NCBI GenBank assembly: GCA_002786915.1
Contig: PCUV01000058.1
Span: forward strand, 1 to 64,000
DNA length: 64,000 nt
Reading direction: 5' to 3'
Source of the DNA: Comamonadaceae bacterium CG12_big_fil_rev_8_21_14_0_65_59_15
Lineage (GTDB): Bacteria; Pseudomonadota; Gammaproteobacteria; Burkholderiales; Burkholderiaceae_C
Below the pieces are notes generated by a model. That model searched no databases and was not told the DNA's origin. It saw only the letters and a list, made by a program, of their open reading frames with translations. Numbering within the stretch: the first letter of the stretch is position 1; every line of letters begins with the position of its first letter. The position numbers and the translations under genes were made by a program. This document shows positions 29,843-39,193 of this stretch, one piece after another.

Positions 29843-31972
29843 CTAGCGAGCCGCCTTGTCGGCAATCACCTTCGGGGTGATGAAAACCAGCATTTCCTGC
29901 TTGTTGGCAATGCGTGAACGGGTTTTGAACAGGTTGCCAACGCCTGGCAAATCACCCAAAAAAGGTACTTTGGTCTCGCTGTCGCTTTCGGTCATTTCAA
30001 AGATGCCACCAATCACCACGGTGCCGCCGTTTTCCACCAACACCTGGGTTTGAATGTGTTTCGTGTTGATGGCAAAACCCGCTGCGGTGGACTGGCCCAC
30101 TGTGTCTTTATTCACATCGAGCGCCAGGATGATGTTGCCTTCCGGCGTAATTTGGGGCGTCACCTCCAGTTTCAAATTGGCTTTGCGAAAAGCGATTGAA
30201 GTAGCACCGCTACTTGATGCCACCTGGTACGGCAACTCGGTACCCTGCTCGATCAGTGCCTTGATCTGGTCTGCCGTCACCACGCGCGGGCTGGAAACCA
30301 CCTTGCCTTTGCCGTCGGCTTCCAAGGCCGATATTTCCAGATTCAAAAACCGATTGGCAGCGGCACTAAAGATGGACAGGGCAAAAGTAGCCGGGTTATA
30401 GCCGTTTTGCCCCACTGCTGGCAAATTGACAAAATTATTCGTCAAGCCCACTGCGCCACCAGCGCCACTGCTGGCTACCGCGTCTGAATAGGTATTACCA
30501 AACGCAACGCGATTGGCCCCACCCAAGGAATAGCCGCCATCCCCACCTTGCTGGGCACGCAAATCAGCCCCCCCCAACTTCACCCCGAGCGATTTGCCAA
30601 AGGTATCAGACGCCTCAACGATGCGCGCCTCAATCATCACCTGGCGCACCGGAATATCCAGTTTGATAATCAGTTGCTGCACCTGCTCGAGCTTGGCCGC
30701 CGTGTCGGTCACAAACAACTGATTGGTGCGCGCCTCCGAGATCACGCTACCACGCGGACTGAGCAGGCGTGACGTGGCACCGGGAGCAGCACCGCCGCCG
30801 CTGGCGGTCAATTGCGCCGCTACTTCAGACGCTTTGGTGTAGTTCATCTGGAACGACTGGGTACGCAGCGGTTCCAGGTTTTGGATGGCGGCAGCCGACT
30901 CGAGGTCCAATTTTTCCTTGGCGGCGATTTCGTCTTTGGGTGCAACCCACAACACATTGCCAACCTTGCGCATGCCCAGACCCTTTGACTGCAAAATGAT
31001 ATCGAGCGCCTGATCCCACGGCACGTCCTGCAAGCGCAGCGTAATCGCACCACTGACTGAATCCGAGGTGATGACGTTGAAGTTGGTGAAGTCGGCAATC
31101 ACCTGCAACAGCGATCGGACCTCAATGTTTTGAAAATTCAGCGACAGCTTTTGCCCGTTGTAACCGGTTCCTTGGGTCAGCTTGGCCGAATCGATCTTGA
31201 CCGGCTTGACTTCCACCACAAACTGCGAGTCACTCTGGTACGCGGAATGCGTCCATTGACCTTGCGGCTCGATCACCACACGCACCCGGTCACCCGCCTG
31301 GGATGCGGTCACGGTCTTGATCGGGGTGCCAAAGTCGGTGACATCCAGCCGCCTGCGCAAGCCTTCGGGCAAGGTGGACTTCATGAACTCAACCACCAGC
31401 GTCTGCCCCTGCTGGCGGATGTCCACCCCAACCTGGTCGTTGGGCAGACCCACCACCACGCGCCCGGTGGCGTCTTCACCGCGGCGAAAGTCCAGATCGC
31501 GCAAAGGCAAGGCGTCGCGGCTGTGATTTTCTGCAAACACTTGTGCCGCCGCCGGTGCAGCGCCCGCCACCGCGTCGAGCAGCACCAGCAAGGATTTGCC
31601 TTGAATTTGCGTCTTGTAAGCTGCGTATTGTTTCAGGTTCAGCACCACACGCGTGCGCGCTCCCGCCTGCACCACACTCACCGACTTAAGGTTCCCCTGA
31701 TTGACCTCTACATTGGAACGTCCCATGGCGCTGATCACGTCAGGGAAATCCAGAGCAATGCGCGCCGGAGTCTGGATCGAAAAACTTGCTGGAACGGTTT
31801 TCAACGGTTGTGAGAGGTCAATTTTGACCACTTCGATGCCGCCTTGCACCGATCCGGTTACCGCCTCAATGGCCACCTGGGCTTGTGCAGCAAAGCACGC
31901 CATCCACAGGCTGGCCGTCCACACGAGCCGACTACAGAGCCGATCCAACCGTGGCATGTTCTGGTCTTTCAT
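29843..31972 (-). CDS. pilQ: Type IV pilus secretin
   Basis: PilQ forms the outer-membrane pore for the pilus fibre. The 709-residue precursor has a signal peptide ending CFAAQA, two AMIN domains that bind peptidoglycan (around ALDFPDVISAMGRSNVEVNQ and the later VEFMKSTLPEG), an STN domain (LSLNFQNIEVRSLLQVIAD), a secretin N0/N1-type region and the C-terminal secretin domain (from VRQVMIEARIVE to GGIFEMTESDSETKVP). The start at 31972 overlaps the pilP stop (ATGA) with AGAGG upstream. It is the last gene of pilMNOPQ. Confidence 0.96.
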   Translation of the reverse strand: MKDQNMPRLDRLCSRLVWTASLWMACFAAQAQVAIEAVTGSVQGGIEVVKIDLSQPLKTVPASFSIQTPARIALDFPDVISAMGRSNVEVNQGNLKSVSVVQAGARTRVVLNLKQYAAYKTQIQGKSLLVLLDAVAGAAPAAAQVFAENHSRDALPLRDLDFRRGEDATGRVVVGLPNDQVGVDIRQQGQTLVVEFMKSTLPEGLRRRLDVTDFGTPIKTVTASQAGDRVRVVIEPQGQWTHSAYQSDSQFVVEVKPVKIDSAKLTQGTGYNGQKLSLNFQNIEVRSLLQVIADFTNFNVITSDSVSGAITLRLQDVPWDQALDIILQSKGLGMRKVGNVLWVAPKDEIAAKEKLDLESAAAIQNLEPLRTQSFQMNYTKASEVAAQLTASGGGAAPGATSRLLSPRGSVISEARTNQLFVTDTAAKLEQVQQLIIKLDIPVRQVMIEARIVEASDTFGKSLGVKLGGADLRAQQGGDGGYSLGGANRVAFGNTYSDAVASSGAGGAVGLTNNFVNLPAVGQNGYNPATFALSIFSAAANRFLNLEISALEADGKGKVVSSPRVVTADQIKALIEQGTELPYQVASSSGATSIAFRKANLKLEVTPQITPEGNIILALDVNKDTVGQSTAAGFAINTKHIQTQVLVENGGTVVIGGIFEMTESDSETKVPFLGDLPGVGNLFKTRSRIANKQEMLVFITPKVIADKAAR

Positions 31973-32517
31973 TTCAACCTCTCTTGCAACTGCAGCGATG
32001 TCATTCGTTCTACCCACTCACCGGTGGCGTCCTGCACAATTTCGCGCAGGGTCAGCTCGGTTTCAGCGATTTTGGTCACGCGGCCATAGTTTTGGCCCAA
32101 GTACTCGCCCGGGCGAACCTGGTACAACAATTTGCCTACCGTGACCAGCGCCACCGGTTTGCCTTCTCGTGTGAGGCTGCCCACCATGGCGATGGTATCC
32201 AGCGGAAATTCTTCCAGCGGTTCTTTGCGACGCGTCAGTTCTGGTGCCAGCAGCGCTCCGCTCAAGGACGCCGCTTGGGCACTGTCCCGCTTGAGCGCTA
32301 TCGTCAGCTTCGAGATGTTGAACGGATCAAACTCCTTGTCCTGGCTGTAGCTTTCTGGTTTGAATTGCTTGGGCTCGGACAGCGGTTTGACTTTGGGGAA
32401 AGTCTGATTTTTTTGCTGCACCATCCACTGCTGTAGTTCATCGTCAGACGATGACGAGCACGCTACCAGCGTCAGCACCACCACCACCCAAGGAAAAAGA
32501 CGGCGCAGCTGTGTCAT
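31969..32517 (-). CDS. pilP: Pilus alignment lipoprotein PilP
   Basis: PilP is an inner-membrane lipoprotein that links PilNO to the PilQ secretin. The 182-residue precursor has the lipobox LTLVAC with Cys20, a disordered stretch, and the C-terminal beta domain with LYQVRPGEYLGQNYGRV, the PilP signature. It overlaps pilO by 4 bases (ATGA) upstream and pilQ by 4 bases downstream, a tightly coupled arrangement. Confidence 0.93.
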   Translation of the reverse strand: MTQLRRLFPWVVVVLTLVACSSSSDDELQQWMVQQKNQTFPKVKPLSEPKQFKPESYSQDKEFDPFNISKLTIALKRDSAQAASLSGALLAPELTRRKEPLEEFPLDTIAMVGSLTREGKPVALVTVGKLLYQVRPGEYLGQNYGRVTKIAETELTLREIVQDATGEWVERMTSLQLQERLK

Positions 32518-33185
32518 TTTTTTGCCCCCTTGGTGGTGGCCTTGCGCTGCGCATTCACTTCTTCGGTATCAAGGTAGCGGAAGGTCTTGGCAACGGCATC
32601 CATGCTCAGGGTACCGTCTTTGGCCGGGGCGATCGTCATGTTGTTGAGCGTCACGATGCGCGACAGATTGGAAATATCGGCGGCAAAAGAGCCAATGTCG
32701 TGGTACCTTCCGGTCACGCGCAAGGAGATCGGCAGCTCTGCGTAGTAGTCACGCACCGCCACCTGCCCTGGCCGGAACAAATCAAACTGCAAGCTGCGCC
32801 CGATGCCCGCCTGGTTGATGTCTGAGAGCAGCGCATCCATTTCTGCCTTGCTGGGCAACTGCTTTTCAAGCTGCGTCACATACTGCTGCACCTGCTCCCG
32901 CTGCTTTTTCAGGGTCCCCAGATTGACCGCCTTGCCTAGCTTGACCTTGTATTCGTCACGCAATTTGACTTCTTGCTCTTGCTCTCTGACCAATTCATCA
33001 ACCGTATCGCTGAGCCAAAGAAACCATAATGCAACAACAATCAGGATCGAAACCAGAATGTACAGCCCAAACCTGGGAACGTGCGGCCAACTCGACGGAT
33101 CTTTGGTGTCAAGATGACGAAACTGGTCTACCACGCCCTGAAACCAGGCGTTGACATCAAACGGCAGGGAAAATGACTTGGCCAT
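32514..33185 (-). CDS. pilO: Pilus alignment protein PilO
   Basis: The 223-residue bitopic inner-membrane protein has a short cytoplasmic N-terminus, one membrane segment (FGLYILVSILIVVALWFLWL), a coiled coil (DELVREQEQEVKLRDEYKVK region) and the periplasmic ferredoxin-like domain with FRPGQVAVRDYYAELPI. It pairs with PilN to align the pilus machine. The start at 33185 (MAKSFSLPF) leaves 10 bases after pilN. Confidence 0.93.
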   Translation of the reverse strand: MAKSFSLPFDVNAWFQGVVDQFRHLDTKDPSSWPHVPRFGLYILVSILIVVALWFLWLSDTVDELVREQEQEVKLRDEYKVKLGKAVNLGTLKKQREQVQQYVTQLEKQLPSKAEMDALLSDINQAGIGRSLQFDLFRPGQVAVRDYYAELPISLRVTGRYHDIGSFAADISNLSRIVTLNNMTIAPAKDGTLSMDAVAKTFRYLDTEEVNAQRKATTKGAKK

Positions 33186-33195
33186 AATGTTCACC

Positions 33196-33828
33196 CTACT
33201 TTGCAGCGGGCGACGAAACCGCCGACACTGGTTTGCCCGCGCCCACAGACGCCACCTTGCTGGCCTCACTGGCGCGTACCAGTTTCACCCGAACCGTAAA
33301 GTTGGACACCCGGCGCTGGTCGCGCGCCGACAACGCCATGGATCCGGCGACAATTTCAACCAGCTCCGGCTTGGCAAACCAGGCCGAACGCCCGCCCAGG
33401 TTACGCAACAGTTCAGACACGCGCTCATTGGATTGCGCCACGCCTTTCATGGTGACGTTTTGTCCCACCTGCGCCACGTTGGTGACATACACGCCTTCAG
33501 GCAACTGGGTGACCAGTTCCGTTAATAAATAAACCGGCATATTGCGATCAGACTGTAGGTCTTCCACGGCCTGCTGGCGGGCCTTCAGGGCGGCAATTTC
33601 TGCCTCCAGACCGGCAATATCCGTGATTTGAGCGTCAAACTTTTTGATTTCAGTGCTCAGCAGCTGGTTTCTGTCTTGCTGCGCTGTAGTTTGGCCATGA
33701 ATCCAAAGAAAAGCCAGCCCGGCAATCACCCCCCCCACCAGCGCAGCAATGCCCAAGCTGACATTGAAAATATCTTTACGCCGCTTGCGCGCAATTTCAC
33801 GATGGGGAAGCAGGTTGATCAATATCAC
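33196..33828 (-). CDS. pilN: Pilus alignment protein PilN
   Basis: The 210-residue partner of PilO starts with the conserved INLLPHRE motif, which binds PilM in the cytoplasm. One membrane segment (NVSLGIAALVGGVIAGLAFL), a coiled coil and a periplasmic domain follow. The start is a GTG at 33828 that overlaps the pilM stop (GTGA). I chose it because INLLPHRE must lie at the very N-terminus, although the frame is open for another 41 codons. Confidence 0.92.
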   Translation of the reverse strand: MILINLLPHREIARKRRKDIFNVSLGIAALVGGVIAGLAFLWIHGQTTAQQDRNQLLSTEIKKFDAQITDIAGLEAEIAALKARQQAVEDLQSDRNMPVYLLTELVTQLPEGVYVTNVAQVGQNVTMKGVAQSNERVSELLRNLGGRSAWFAKPELVEIVAGSMALSARDQRRVSNFTVRVKLVRASEASKVASVGAGKPVSAVSSPAAK

Positions 33829-34904
33829 TTCATGAACCTCCGCAGCGCCAGACCGCAAGCAGTGAGGTAAGTGGGGGCTTCCCGCATGATCTGCTCTACC
33901 CGCACGTTGGCTGCAACCTCCATACCCTCGAACGGATTGACCAGCGTGCAAGCAAACCCGGTTTGCCGCGTCACTGCGGTGGTCAGCCCGGGTAAAACCG
34001 ATGACCCGCCAGCCAGCATCACCGCATCTACCTTGTTATAGGTTGTGCTGGTAAAGAAAAACTGCAGGGCACGCCCTACCTCTTGCACCAAACTTTCAAC
34101 AAAGGGCTGTAGCACCAAGCTGGAGAAGTCTTCAGGAAGTGTGCCGTCGCGTTTTTTGGCTTCTGCTTCTTCGTTCGAAAAACCGTACTGCCGCATGATC
34201 ATCTGCGTGAGCTGGGCACCGCCAAAAGCCTGATCCCGGTCGTACAACAACTCGTCGTCTCGCAGGACCTGCATGCTGGTCGTCATGGAACCTACTTCAA
34301 ACAGCGCCACGATGCTGCCAACGCCCTGATTGGGAAGGTTGGCGATCAGCCGACCGGTTGCCAGACGTGAAGCATAGGACTCCACATCAACGATCACGGG
34401 CTTTAGCCCTGCGGCTTCGGCCAAGCCCTGGATGTCCTGCACTTTCTCACGCCTTGATGCGGCAATCAGCACCTCAATGTCACCCGACGCGTTGGCGGTC
34501 GGCCCCATGATGCAAAAATCAAGGCTCACTTCGTCGAGCGGAAACGGAATGTACTGGCTGGCTTCAGACTCGACTTGCTGCTCCAACTCCTGATCTGTCA
34601 AACCACCTGGCAACACAATTTTTTTGGTGATCACCGATGAGGGCGGCAGTGCCATGGCTACGTTTCTGGTTTTGGTACCACTTTTCTTGACGAGGCGACG
34701 CACAGCTTCCGCAACCTCATCAAATTTCTCGACGTTGCCGTCGGAGATCCATCCTCGCTCCAAAGGAAAATTAGCACAATTATCCAGAACATAGCGTCCA
34801 GCCTTGTCCTGACCCAGTTCGACCAATTTGACACTCGAAGAGCTGAAGTCCAACCCAAACATTGGTGCCGATTGACGACTAAACAACGAGCCCAAAGAAA
34901 GCAA
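33825..34904 (-). CDS. pilM: Actin-like pilus assembly ATPase PilM
   Basis: PilM is a cytoplasmic actin-fold protein that docks on the PilN N-terminus. In 359 residues it shows the phosphate-1 loop GLDFSSSSVKLVEL near residue 16, the central IVALFEVGSMTTSMQV, and the adenosine region AVMLAGGSSVLPGL. Translation appears to start at a TTG (34904) preceded by AGGGGACC, since MLSLGSLFSR matches the usual start and no ATG precedes it. It is the first gene of the 28-kb leftward run. Confidence 0.94.
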   Translation of the reverse strand: MLSLGSLFSRQSAPMFGLDFSSSSVKLVELGQDKAGRYVLDNCANFPLERGWISDGNVEKFDEVAEAVRRLVKKSGTKTRNVAMALPPSSVITKKIVLPGGLTDQELEQQVESEASQYIPFPLDEVSLDFCIMGPTANASGDIEVLIAASRREKVQDIQGLAEAAGLKPVIVDVESYASRLATGRLIANLPNQGVGSIVALFEVGSMTTSMQVLRDDELLYDRDQAFGGAQLTQMIMRQYGFSNEEAEAKKRDGTLPEDFSSLVLQPFVESLVQEVGRALQFFFTSTTYNKVDAVMLAGGSSVLPGLTTAVTRQTGFACTLVNPFEGMEVAANVRVEQIMREAPTYLTACGLALRRFMK

Positions 34905-35021
34905 GATGGTCCCCTAAAGATGTCAAAAAAACCAGAATATGTTGAGAATTCACTTCAATGCTATCAGTAAGATAGTTGTTTAGCAAAGATTTTTCGAGTT
35001 TTTTTAAAAAATGAACGTTAC

Positions 35022-35060
35022 CAAAATGCAAATGATCCAAGCGCGGCTTGGCGCATTTTG
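35022..35060. promoter_or_regulatory. Nested inverted repeat between divergent pilM and mrcA
   Basis: The outer arms CAAAATGC (35022-35029) and GCATTTTG (35053-35060) and the inner arms CCAAGC (35037-35042) and GCTTGG (35046-35051) form one long imperfect palindrome. It lies in the 261-base region between the divergent genes, 105 bases before mrcA. It could be an operator or a hairpin in the mrcA leader. Confidence 0.5.
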
Positions 35061-35165
35061 ACATCAACAACTTCACGCTGCCCGCACCTCGGCTCGGTCA
35101 ATGAGATACTCTGCACACCATGGCAACCTGATGTTTTACCGCTTTTCTTCCCAAGCTTTTTTCTT

Positions 35166-37523
35166 ATGACCGACACCCCTTCGAAGCCCGAGCGCACACC
35201 GATGCATTGGGCACTCAAGTGGCCGCTTGTGGCGCTGGGCTTGATGGCAAGCGCACTGGCCAGCCTGGCGCTACTCGTCGGGCTGGCCATGGCCATGGCC
35301 TACCCCAACCTGCCCGATATTTCAGAGCTATCCGATTACCGGCCCAAGCTGCCGCTGCGCGTCTATTCAACGGAAGGGGTCCTGATTGGAGAGTTTGGAG
35401 AAGAACGTCGTCATCTGACGCCCATTGCAGAGATTCCGGTGGTCATGAAACAGGCCGTCCTGGCGATCGAAGACGCGCGCTTTTACCAGCACGGCGGTGT
35501 GGACTACATTGGTGTCGCGCGTGCGGCGCTGGCCAACCTGGGGCGCATCAAGAGCCAAGGGGCCTCGACCATCACCATGCAAGTGGCGCGTAACGTCTAC
35601 CTTTCCAGCGAAAAGACCTACACCCGCAAGATTTACGAAATATTACTGACTTTCAAACTCGAACATCTGCTCAGCAAGGACCAGATTCTGGAAATCTACA
35701 TGAACCAGATCTTTCTGGGCAACCGCGCGTACGGCTTTGCTGCAGCGTCCGAGGCTTACTTTGGCAAGCCCCTGCAACAGATTTCCATTGCCGAGGCCGC
35801 CATGCTGGCCGGATTGCCCAAAGCGCCGTCGGCCTACAACCCCATCAACAACCCCAAACGCGCCCGCTCACGCCAGCTGTACATCATTGAGCGCATGGTG
35901 GAAAACGGTTTTATCACGGCGGCCCAGGCCGAAGCTGCCAAACAAGAGCCACTCAGGGTTCGCACAAATGGCGATAAAAACATGGTGCATGCCGAATACC
36001 TGGCCGAAACCGTGCGCCAGTTGGTGTACGCCCAATACGGCGACAGCACTTACACGCGCGGGCTCAACGTGTACACCACGCTGCGTGCCACTGACCAGAT
36101 CGCCGCCTACGAGGCGTTGCGCAATGGCATCATGAATTACGAGCGGCGCCAGGTTTACCGGGGTCCCGAAAAATTTTTGAGTTTGCCCACCGACCCGGCC
36201 GCAGCCGATGACATCATCGACGAAGCCTTGCAAGAACACCCCGACAACGGCAACGTGCTGTCGGCGGTAGTGCTGCAAGCCAACGCCAAACTCATCCAGG
36301 CGGTGCGCCAGAATGGCGACGTCATCGAGATTACCGGCGCAGGCCTGCAACCGGCCAGATCTGGCCTGTCGGACAAGGCACCCACCAACATCAAAATTCG
36401 CCCGGGTGCGGTGATCCGTGTCGTGCAAACGCCCAAGTCCACCTGGGAAATCACCCAACTGCCCGAAGTAGAAGGCGCATTTGTGGCGATTGACCCGCAA
36501 ACCGGAGCCATCCGTGCGCTGGTAGGCGGCTTTGATTTTGAAAAAAACAAGTTCAACCACGTCACACAGGCCTGGCGCCAGCCGGGTTCCAGCTTCAAGC
36601 CCTTCATTTATTCAGCCGCGCTGGAACACGGCATCACACCCGCCACCATCGTCAACGACGGCCCACTGTTTTTTGACGCTGGCGTCACCGGTGGCCAACC
36701 CTGGGAGCCCAAAAACTACGACGGCAAGTTTGAAGGCCCGATGCCGATGCGCCGCGCGTTGGCCAAGTCCAAAAACATGGTGTCGATCCGCATTTTGCAA
36801 GTGGTGGGCCCCCAGAACGCGCAGGACTGGATCACCCGCTTTGGCTTTGACGCCGACAAACATCCGCCTTACCTGACGATGGCGCTGGGCGCCGGGTCGG
36901 TCACGCCCATGCAAATGGCCACGGCCTATTCAGTCTTTGCCAATGGCGGTTACCGCGTCAACCCCTGGGTCATCAGCAAGATCACCGACCAGCGCGGCAA
37001 GGTCTTGACGCAGGTGGCGCCACCGTTGCTGGATGAATCCATGCGCGTGATCGAACCACGCAACGCCTTCATCATGGACAGCCTGTTGCAGGAAGTCGCG
37101 CGCACCGGAACCGCTGCATCGGCGCAAGCCACTTTGAAGCGCCCCGACCTGTACGGCAAGACCGGCACCACCAATGATTCCATGGACGCCTGGTTTGCGG
37201 GCTTTCAGCCCACGCTGGCGGCCATCACATGGATTGGCTACGACACGCCACGCAAACTGGGCAGCCGCGAAACCGGCGGTGGCCTGAGTCTGCCGGTCTG
37301 GATCCAGTTCATGGCCAAGGCCCTGCAAAACGTGCCGGTGGCAGAGATGCCGGTACCCGCAGGCGTGGTTAACAGTTCGGGCGAATGGTTCTATGAGGAA
37401 TACAGCGGCGGTGCAGGCATCACCACCTTGGGGGTGGAAGGGGGCGACGGCATCACGCCACAGGTGATCCCCATGCCTTATGAAGAAGAAAAGAAGAGAA
37501 TCTTCGACCTGTTCAAAAACTAG
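35166..37523 (+). CDS. mrcA: Penicillin-binding protein 1A
   Basis: PBP1A polymerises and cross-links peptidoglycan. The 785-residue protein has an N-terminal membrane anchor ([20 protein letters not shown]). The glycosyltransferase domain carries the catalytic glutamate in [14 protein letters not shown] and the motif [12 protein letters not shown]. The transpeptidase domain carries SxxK in [14 protein letters not shown] in [11 protein letters not shown] and KTGTTND. The start at 35166 is chosen because the anchor begins soon after; upstream codons are unlike the family. It converges on cyaY, sharing 4 bases at the stops. Divergent placement from pilM is the usual order. Confidence 0.96.
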   Translation: MTDTPSKPERTPMHWALKWPLVALGLMASALASLALLVGLAMAMAYPNLPDISELSDYRPKLPLRVYSTEGVLIGEFGEERRHLTPIAEIPVVMKQAVLAIEDARFYQHGGVDYIGVARAALANLGRIKSQGASTITMQVARNVYLSSEKTYTRKIYEILLTFKLEHLLSKDQILEIYMNQIFLGNRAYGFAAASEAYFGKPLQQISIAEAAMLAGLPKAPSAYNPINNPKRARSRQLYIIERMVENGFITAAQAEAAKQEPLRVRTNGDKNMVHAEYLAETVRQLVYAQYGDSTYTRGLNVYTTLRATDQIAAYEALRNGIMNYERRQVYRGPEKFLSLPTDPAAADDIIDEALQEHPDNGNVLSAVVLQANAKLIQAVRQNGDVIEITGAGLQPARSGLSDKAPTNIKIRPGAVIRVVQTPKSTWEITQLPEVEGAFVAIDPQTGAIRALVGGFDFEKNKFNHVTQAWRQPGSSFKPFIYSAALEHGITPATIVNDGPLFFDAGVTGGQPWEPKNYDGKFEGPMPMRRALAKSKNMVSIRILQVVGPQNAQDWITRFGFDADKHPPYLTMALGAGSVTPMQMATAYSVFANGGYRVNPWVISKITDQRGKVLTQVAPPLLDESMRVIEPRNAFIMDSLLQEVARTGTAASAQATLKRPDLYGKTGTTNDSMDAWFAGFQPTLAAITWIGYDTPRKLGSRETGGGLSLPVWIQFMAKALQNVPVAEMPVPAGVVNSSGEWFYEEYSGGAGITTLGVEGGDGITPQVIPMPYEEEKKRIFDLFKN

Positions 37524-37852
37524 ACAGGCGCGAACGTTAGCAAGCACCCCGACTGCTCGCTGGCGTAGCGCGACAATGATGAGAAAAACTCGCCCTGGCC
37601 CTTGCTGTCACTCCACTGTTTGCCATCAAATTTGTAGTGAAAACCGCCACATTTAGCGGCCATCCAAACCTCATGCAAGGGCTTTTGCAGGTTGATCACG
37701 ATCTGGCTACGGTTGGCAAACACCAGCGTGACCATGCCGCCACTGCGCTGGTTGTCGATGTCGGCGTCGGTGGTTTCATTGATGCGGTCACACGCCACCT
37801 CAACCGCCTTGAGCAAACGCTCGGCCTGGTCCATGAATTCAGTGTCTGTCAT
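37520..37852 (-). CDS. cyaY: Frataxin-like iron donor CyaY
   Basis: The 110-residue protein binds iron and modulates the ISC cluster-assembly machine. It opens [14 protein letters not shown] and has the acidic helix with D and E residues, then [20 protein letters not shown] (the frataxin sheet) and HYKFDGKQW. The start at 37852 is the family start; an upstream in-frame start would add 10 residues. It is divergent from lptM, 12 bases apart, the usual arrangement. Confidence 0.94.
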   Translation of the reverse strand: MTDTEFMDQAERLLKAVEVACDRINETTDADIDNQRSGGMVTLVFANRSQIVINLQKPLHEVWMAAKCGGFHYKFDGKQWSDSKGQGEFFSSLSRYASEQSGCLLTFAPV

Positions 37853-37864
37853 TACAATTTCTGC

Positions 37865-38068
37865 ATGTTGTTGATTCGCCAAATTTTAGGTCGCGTATTT
37901 GTCCTTGGTGCCTGCACGGTCACTGTGGCAGGCTGTGGACAAGCCGGTGCGCTGTATCTGCCCACCAGCCCGGCGGCGGCCAACCGCGCGACCCTGCCGG
38001 AATCGCTGCTACCAGACGCACTCAGCCCCGGCCCGGTGGACAAGACGTCGGCGCCGATCAAACGTTGA
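37865..38068 (+). CDS. lptM: Small lipoprotein LptM (YifL-like)
   Basis: The 67-residue precursor has a lipobox TVAGC with lipidated Cys24, followed by GQAGALYLP, the short conserved motif of LptM. LptM binds LptD and helps mature the LPS translocon in the outer membrane. In most proteobacteria lptM is followed directly by lysA. Here it is followed by a converging DUF971 gene and lysA is absent from the window. Confidence 0.88.
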   Translation: MLLIRQILGRVFVLGACTVTVAGCGQAGALYLPTSPAAANRATLPESLLPDALSPGPVDKTSAPIKR

Positions 38069-38153
38069 GCTATGCATAAGGCGCTTTTTCACACCCTTAT
38101 CCAGCATCAAACTCTGCTGATGGCAGGGGGGCAAAAATGACGGCACTTTTTTA

Positions 38154-38567
38154 TCAATGATGCCCGCAACTGCTACCCACCTTCTCTGGCATGGGCGCGT
38201 CGCGATCCACACCCGCTTCTTTCAGTCGGCGTTCGTAGTCGGCCCACAACTGTGCTTGCTGCGAGCCCAGAAAGTACAGGTAGTCCCAGGCATAAATACC
38301 GCTGTCATGACCATCAGAAAACGTCGGCTGCACGGCGTAGTTGCCGACCGGCTCCAGCGCGCTCAAAGTCACTTCGCGCTTGCCAGTTTGCAGCACTTCC
38401 TGCCCCGGGCCGTGGCCTGCCACCTCGGCCGACGGGCTATAGACGCGCATCAGCTCAAACGGAATGCAAAACACCGCACCGTCAGAAAAGCTCACCTCCA
38501 GCACGCGGGACTGGGCATGCACCGTGATGTCTTGTGGGGTGGGCGCGCCATTTTGCAAACCTGCCAT
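38154..38567 (-). CDS. DUF971 domain protein
   Basis: The 137-residue protein matches the DUF971 (gamma-butyrobetaine hydroxylase N-terminal-like) fold: ITVHAQSRVLEVSFSDGAVF, then the RVYSPSAEV loop, and YAVQPTFSDGHDSGIYAWDYLY, with a short tail ending SSCGHH that may bind metal. In this family ubiE usually follows, but here the gene ends 86 bases from the converging lptM. Function is unknown; the fold occurs in iron-sulfur carrier proteins such as ApbC fusions. Confidence 0.87.
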   Translation of the reverse strand: MAGLQNGAPTPQDITVHAQSRVLEVSFSDGAVFCIPFELMRVYSPSAEVAGHGPGQEVLQTGKREVTLSALEPVGNYAVQPTFSDGHDSGIYAWDYLYFLGSQQAQLWADYERRLKEAGVDRDAPMPEKVGSSCGHH

Positions 38568-38602
38568 GAAAAATCTCCTTGTCTTTCAACGATCGTGCGT
38601 TT

Positions 38603-39193
38603 TCACAACGCTTTAAACTTTTGACGCAACCACTTCAACAACTCTAGTTGATCAGCGGCCGTGGCCCGACGAACCTGCGTCAGCAACTTCAGCAGGTCTG
38701 GGCGTTGCAAGGTCACATTGGCCGCACCTTCATTGCAGACCGAACATATCGCGCGCAGATTGCTTGCATCATCCGAACCACCCATGCTTTTGTCAATGAT
38801 GTGCCCGAGATGCAAACGTGTTTTGCGTGTAGGGTCATAAGGGTGCGGCTCGCCCGCCACCGCGCCACACATCTGACAGGTAAAACCATTGCGATCAAGC
38901 ACATAGGCACGCACTTCCTTTGAAACGTCACGCGCGAATGCAGGTTGAGGTTTGGCGCTTTCAAGCAAGTATTGACCGGGCTTGAGATCGGCACGATCGT
39001 GATGTGTCAAGATCAAGTAGCCTTCTTCGGTACGAAGCTCACGCACGCGCCTGGCCCATTCGCTGATGTCGCTAGCCACTGCACGCAGTTCGTGGGAATC
39101 CATCACACGCCCCAAGTTGGCCAGGAAATGCTGCCGCAGCTTGGTTCTGGCACCCTGATGCCGAGGCATGTCGGCCACTGATTGCGTCTTCAT
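38603..39193 (-). CDS. HNH restriction endonuclease (partner of cytosine methyltransferase)
   Basis: The 196-residue protein has an N-terminal helix-turn-helix-like segment (HFLANLGRVMDSHELRAVA) and a C-terminal HNH domain. In it the zinc cysteines CQMCGAV and CSVCN bracket LHLGHIIDKSMGGSDD with NLRAIC. Proteins with this layout are found next to C5-cytosine methyltransferases and are predicted type II restriction enzymes. Its ATG (39193) overlaps the methyltransferase stop (ATGA), so methylation is made first and cutting second from one message. The recognition site cannot be read from sequence. Confidence 0.85.
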   Translation of the reverse strand: MKTQSVADMPRHQGARTKLRQHFLANLGRVMDSHELRAVASDISEWARRVRELRTEEGYLILTHHDRADLKPGQYLLESAKPQPAFARDVSKEVRAYVLDRNGFTCQMCGAVAGEPHPYDPTRKTRLHLGHIIDKSMGGSDDASNLRAICSVCNEGAANVTLQRPDLLKLLTQVRRATAADQLELLKWLRQKFKAL

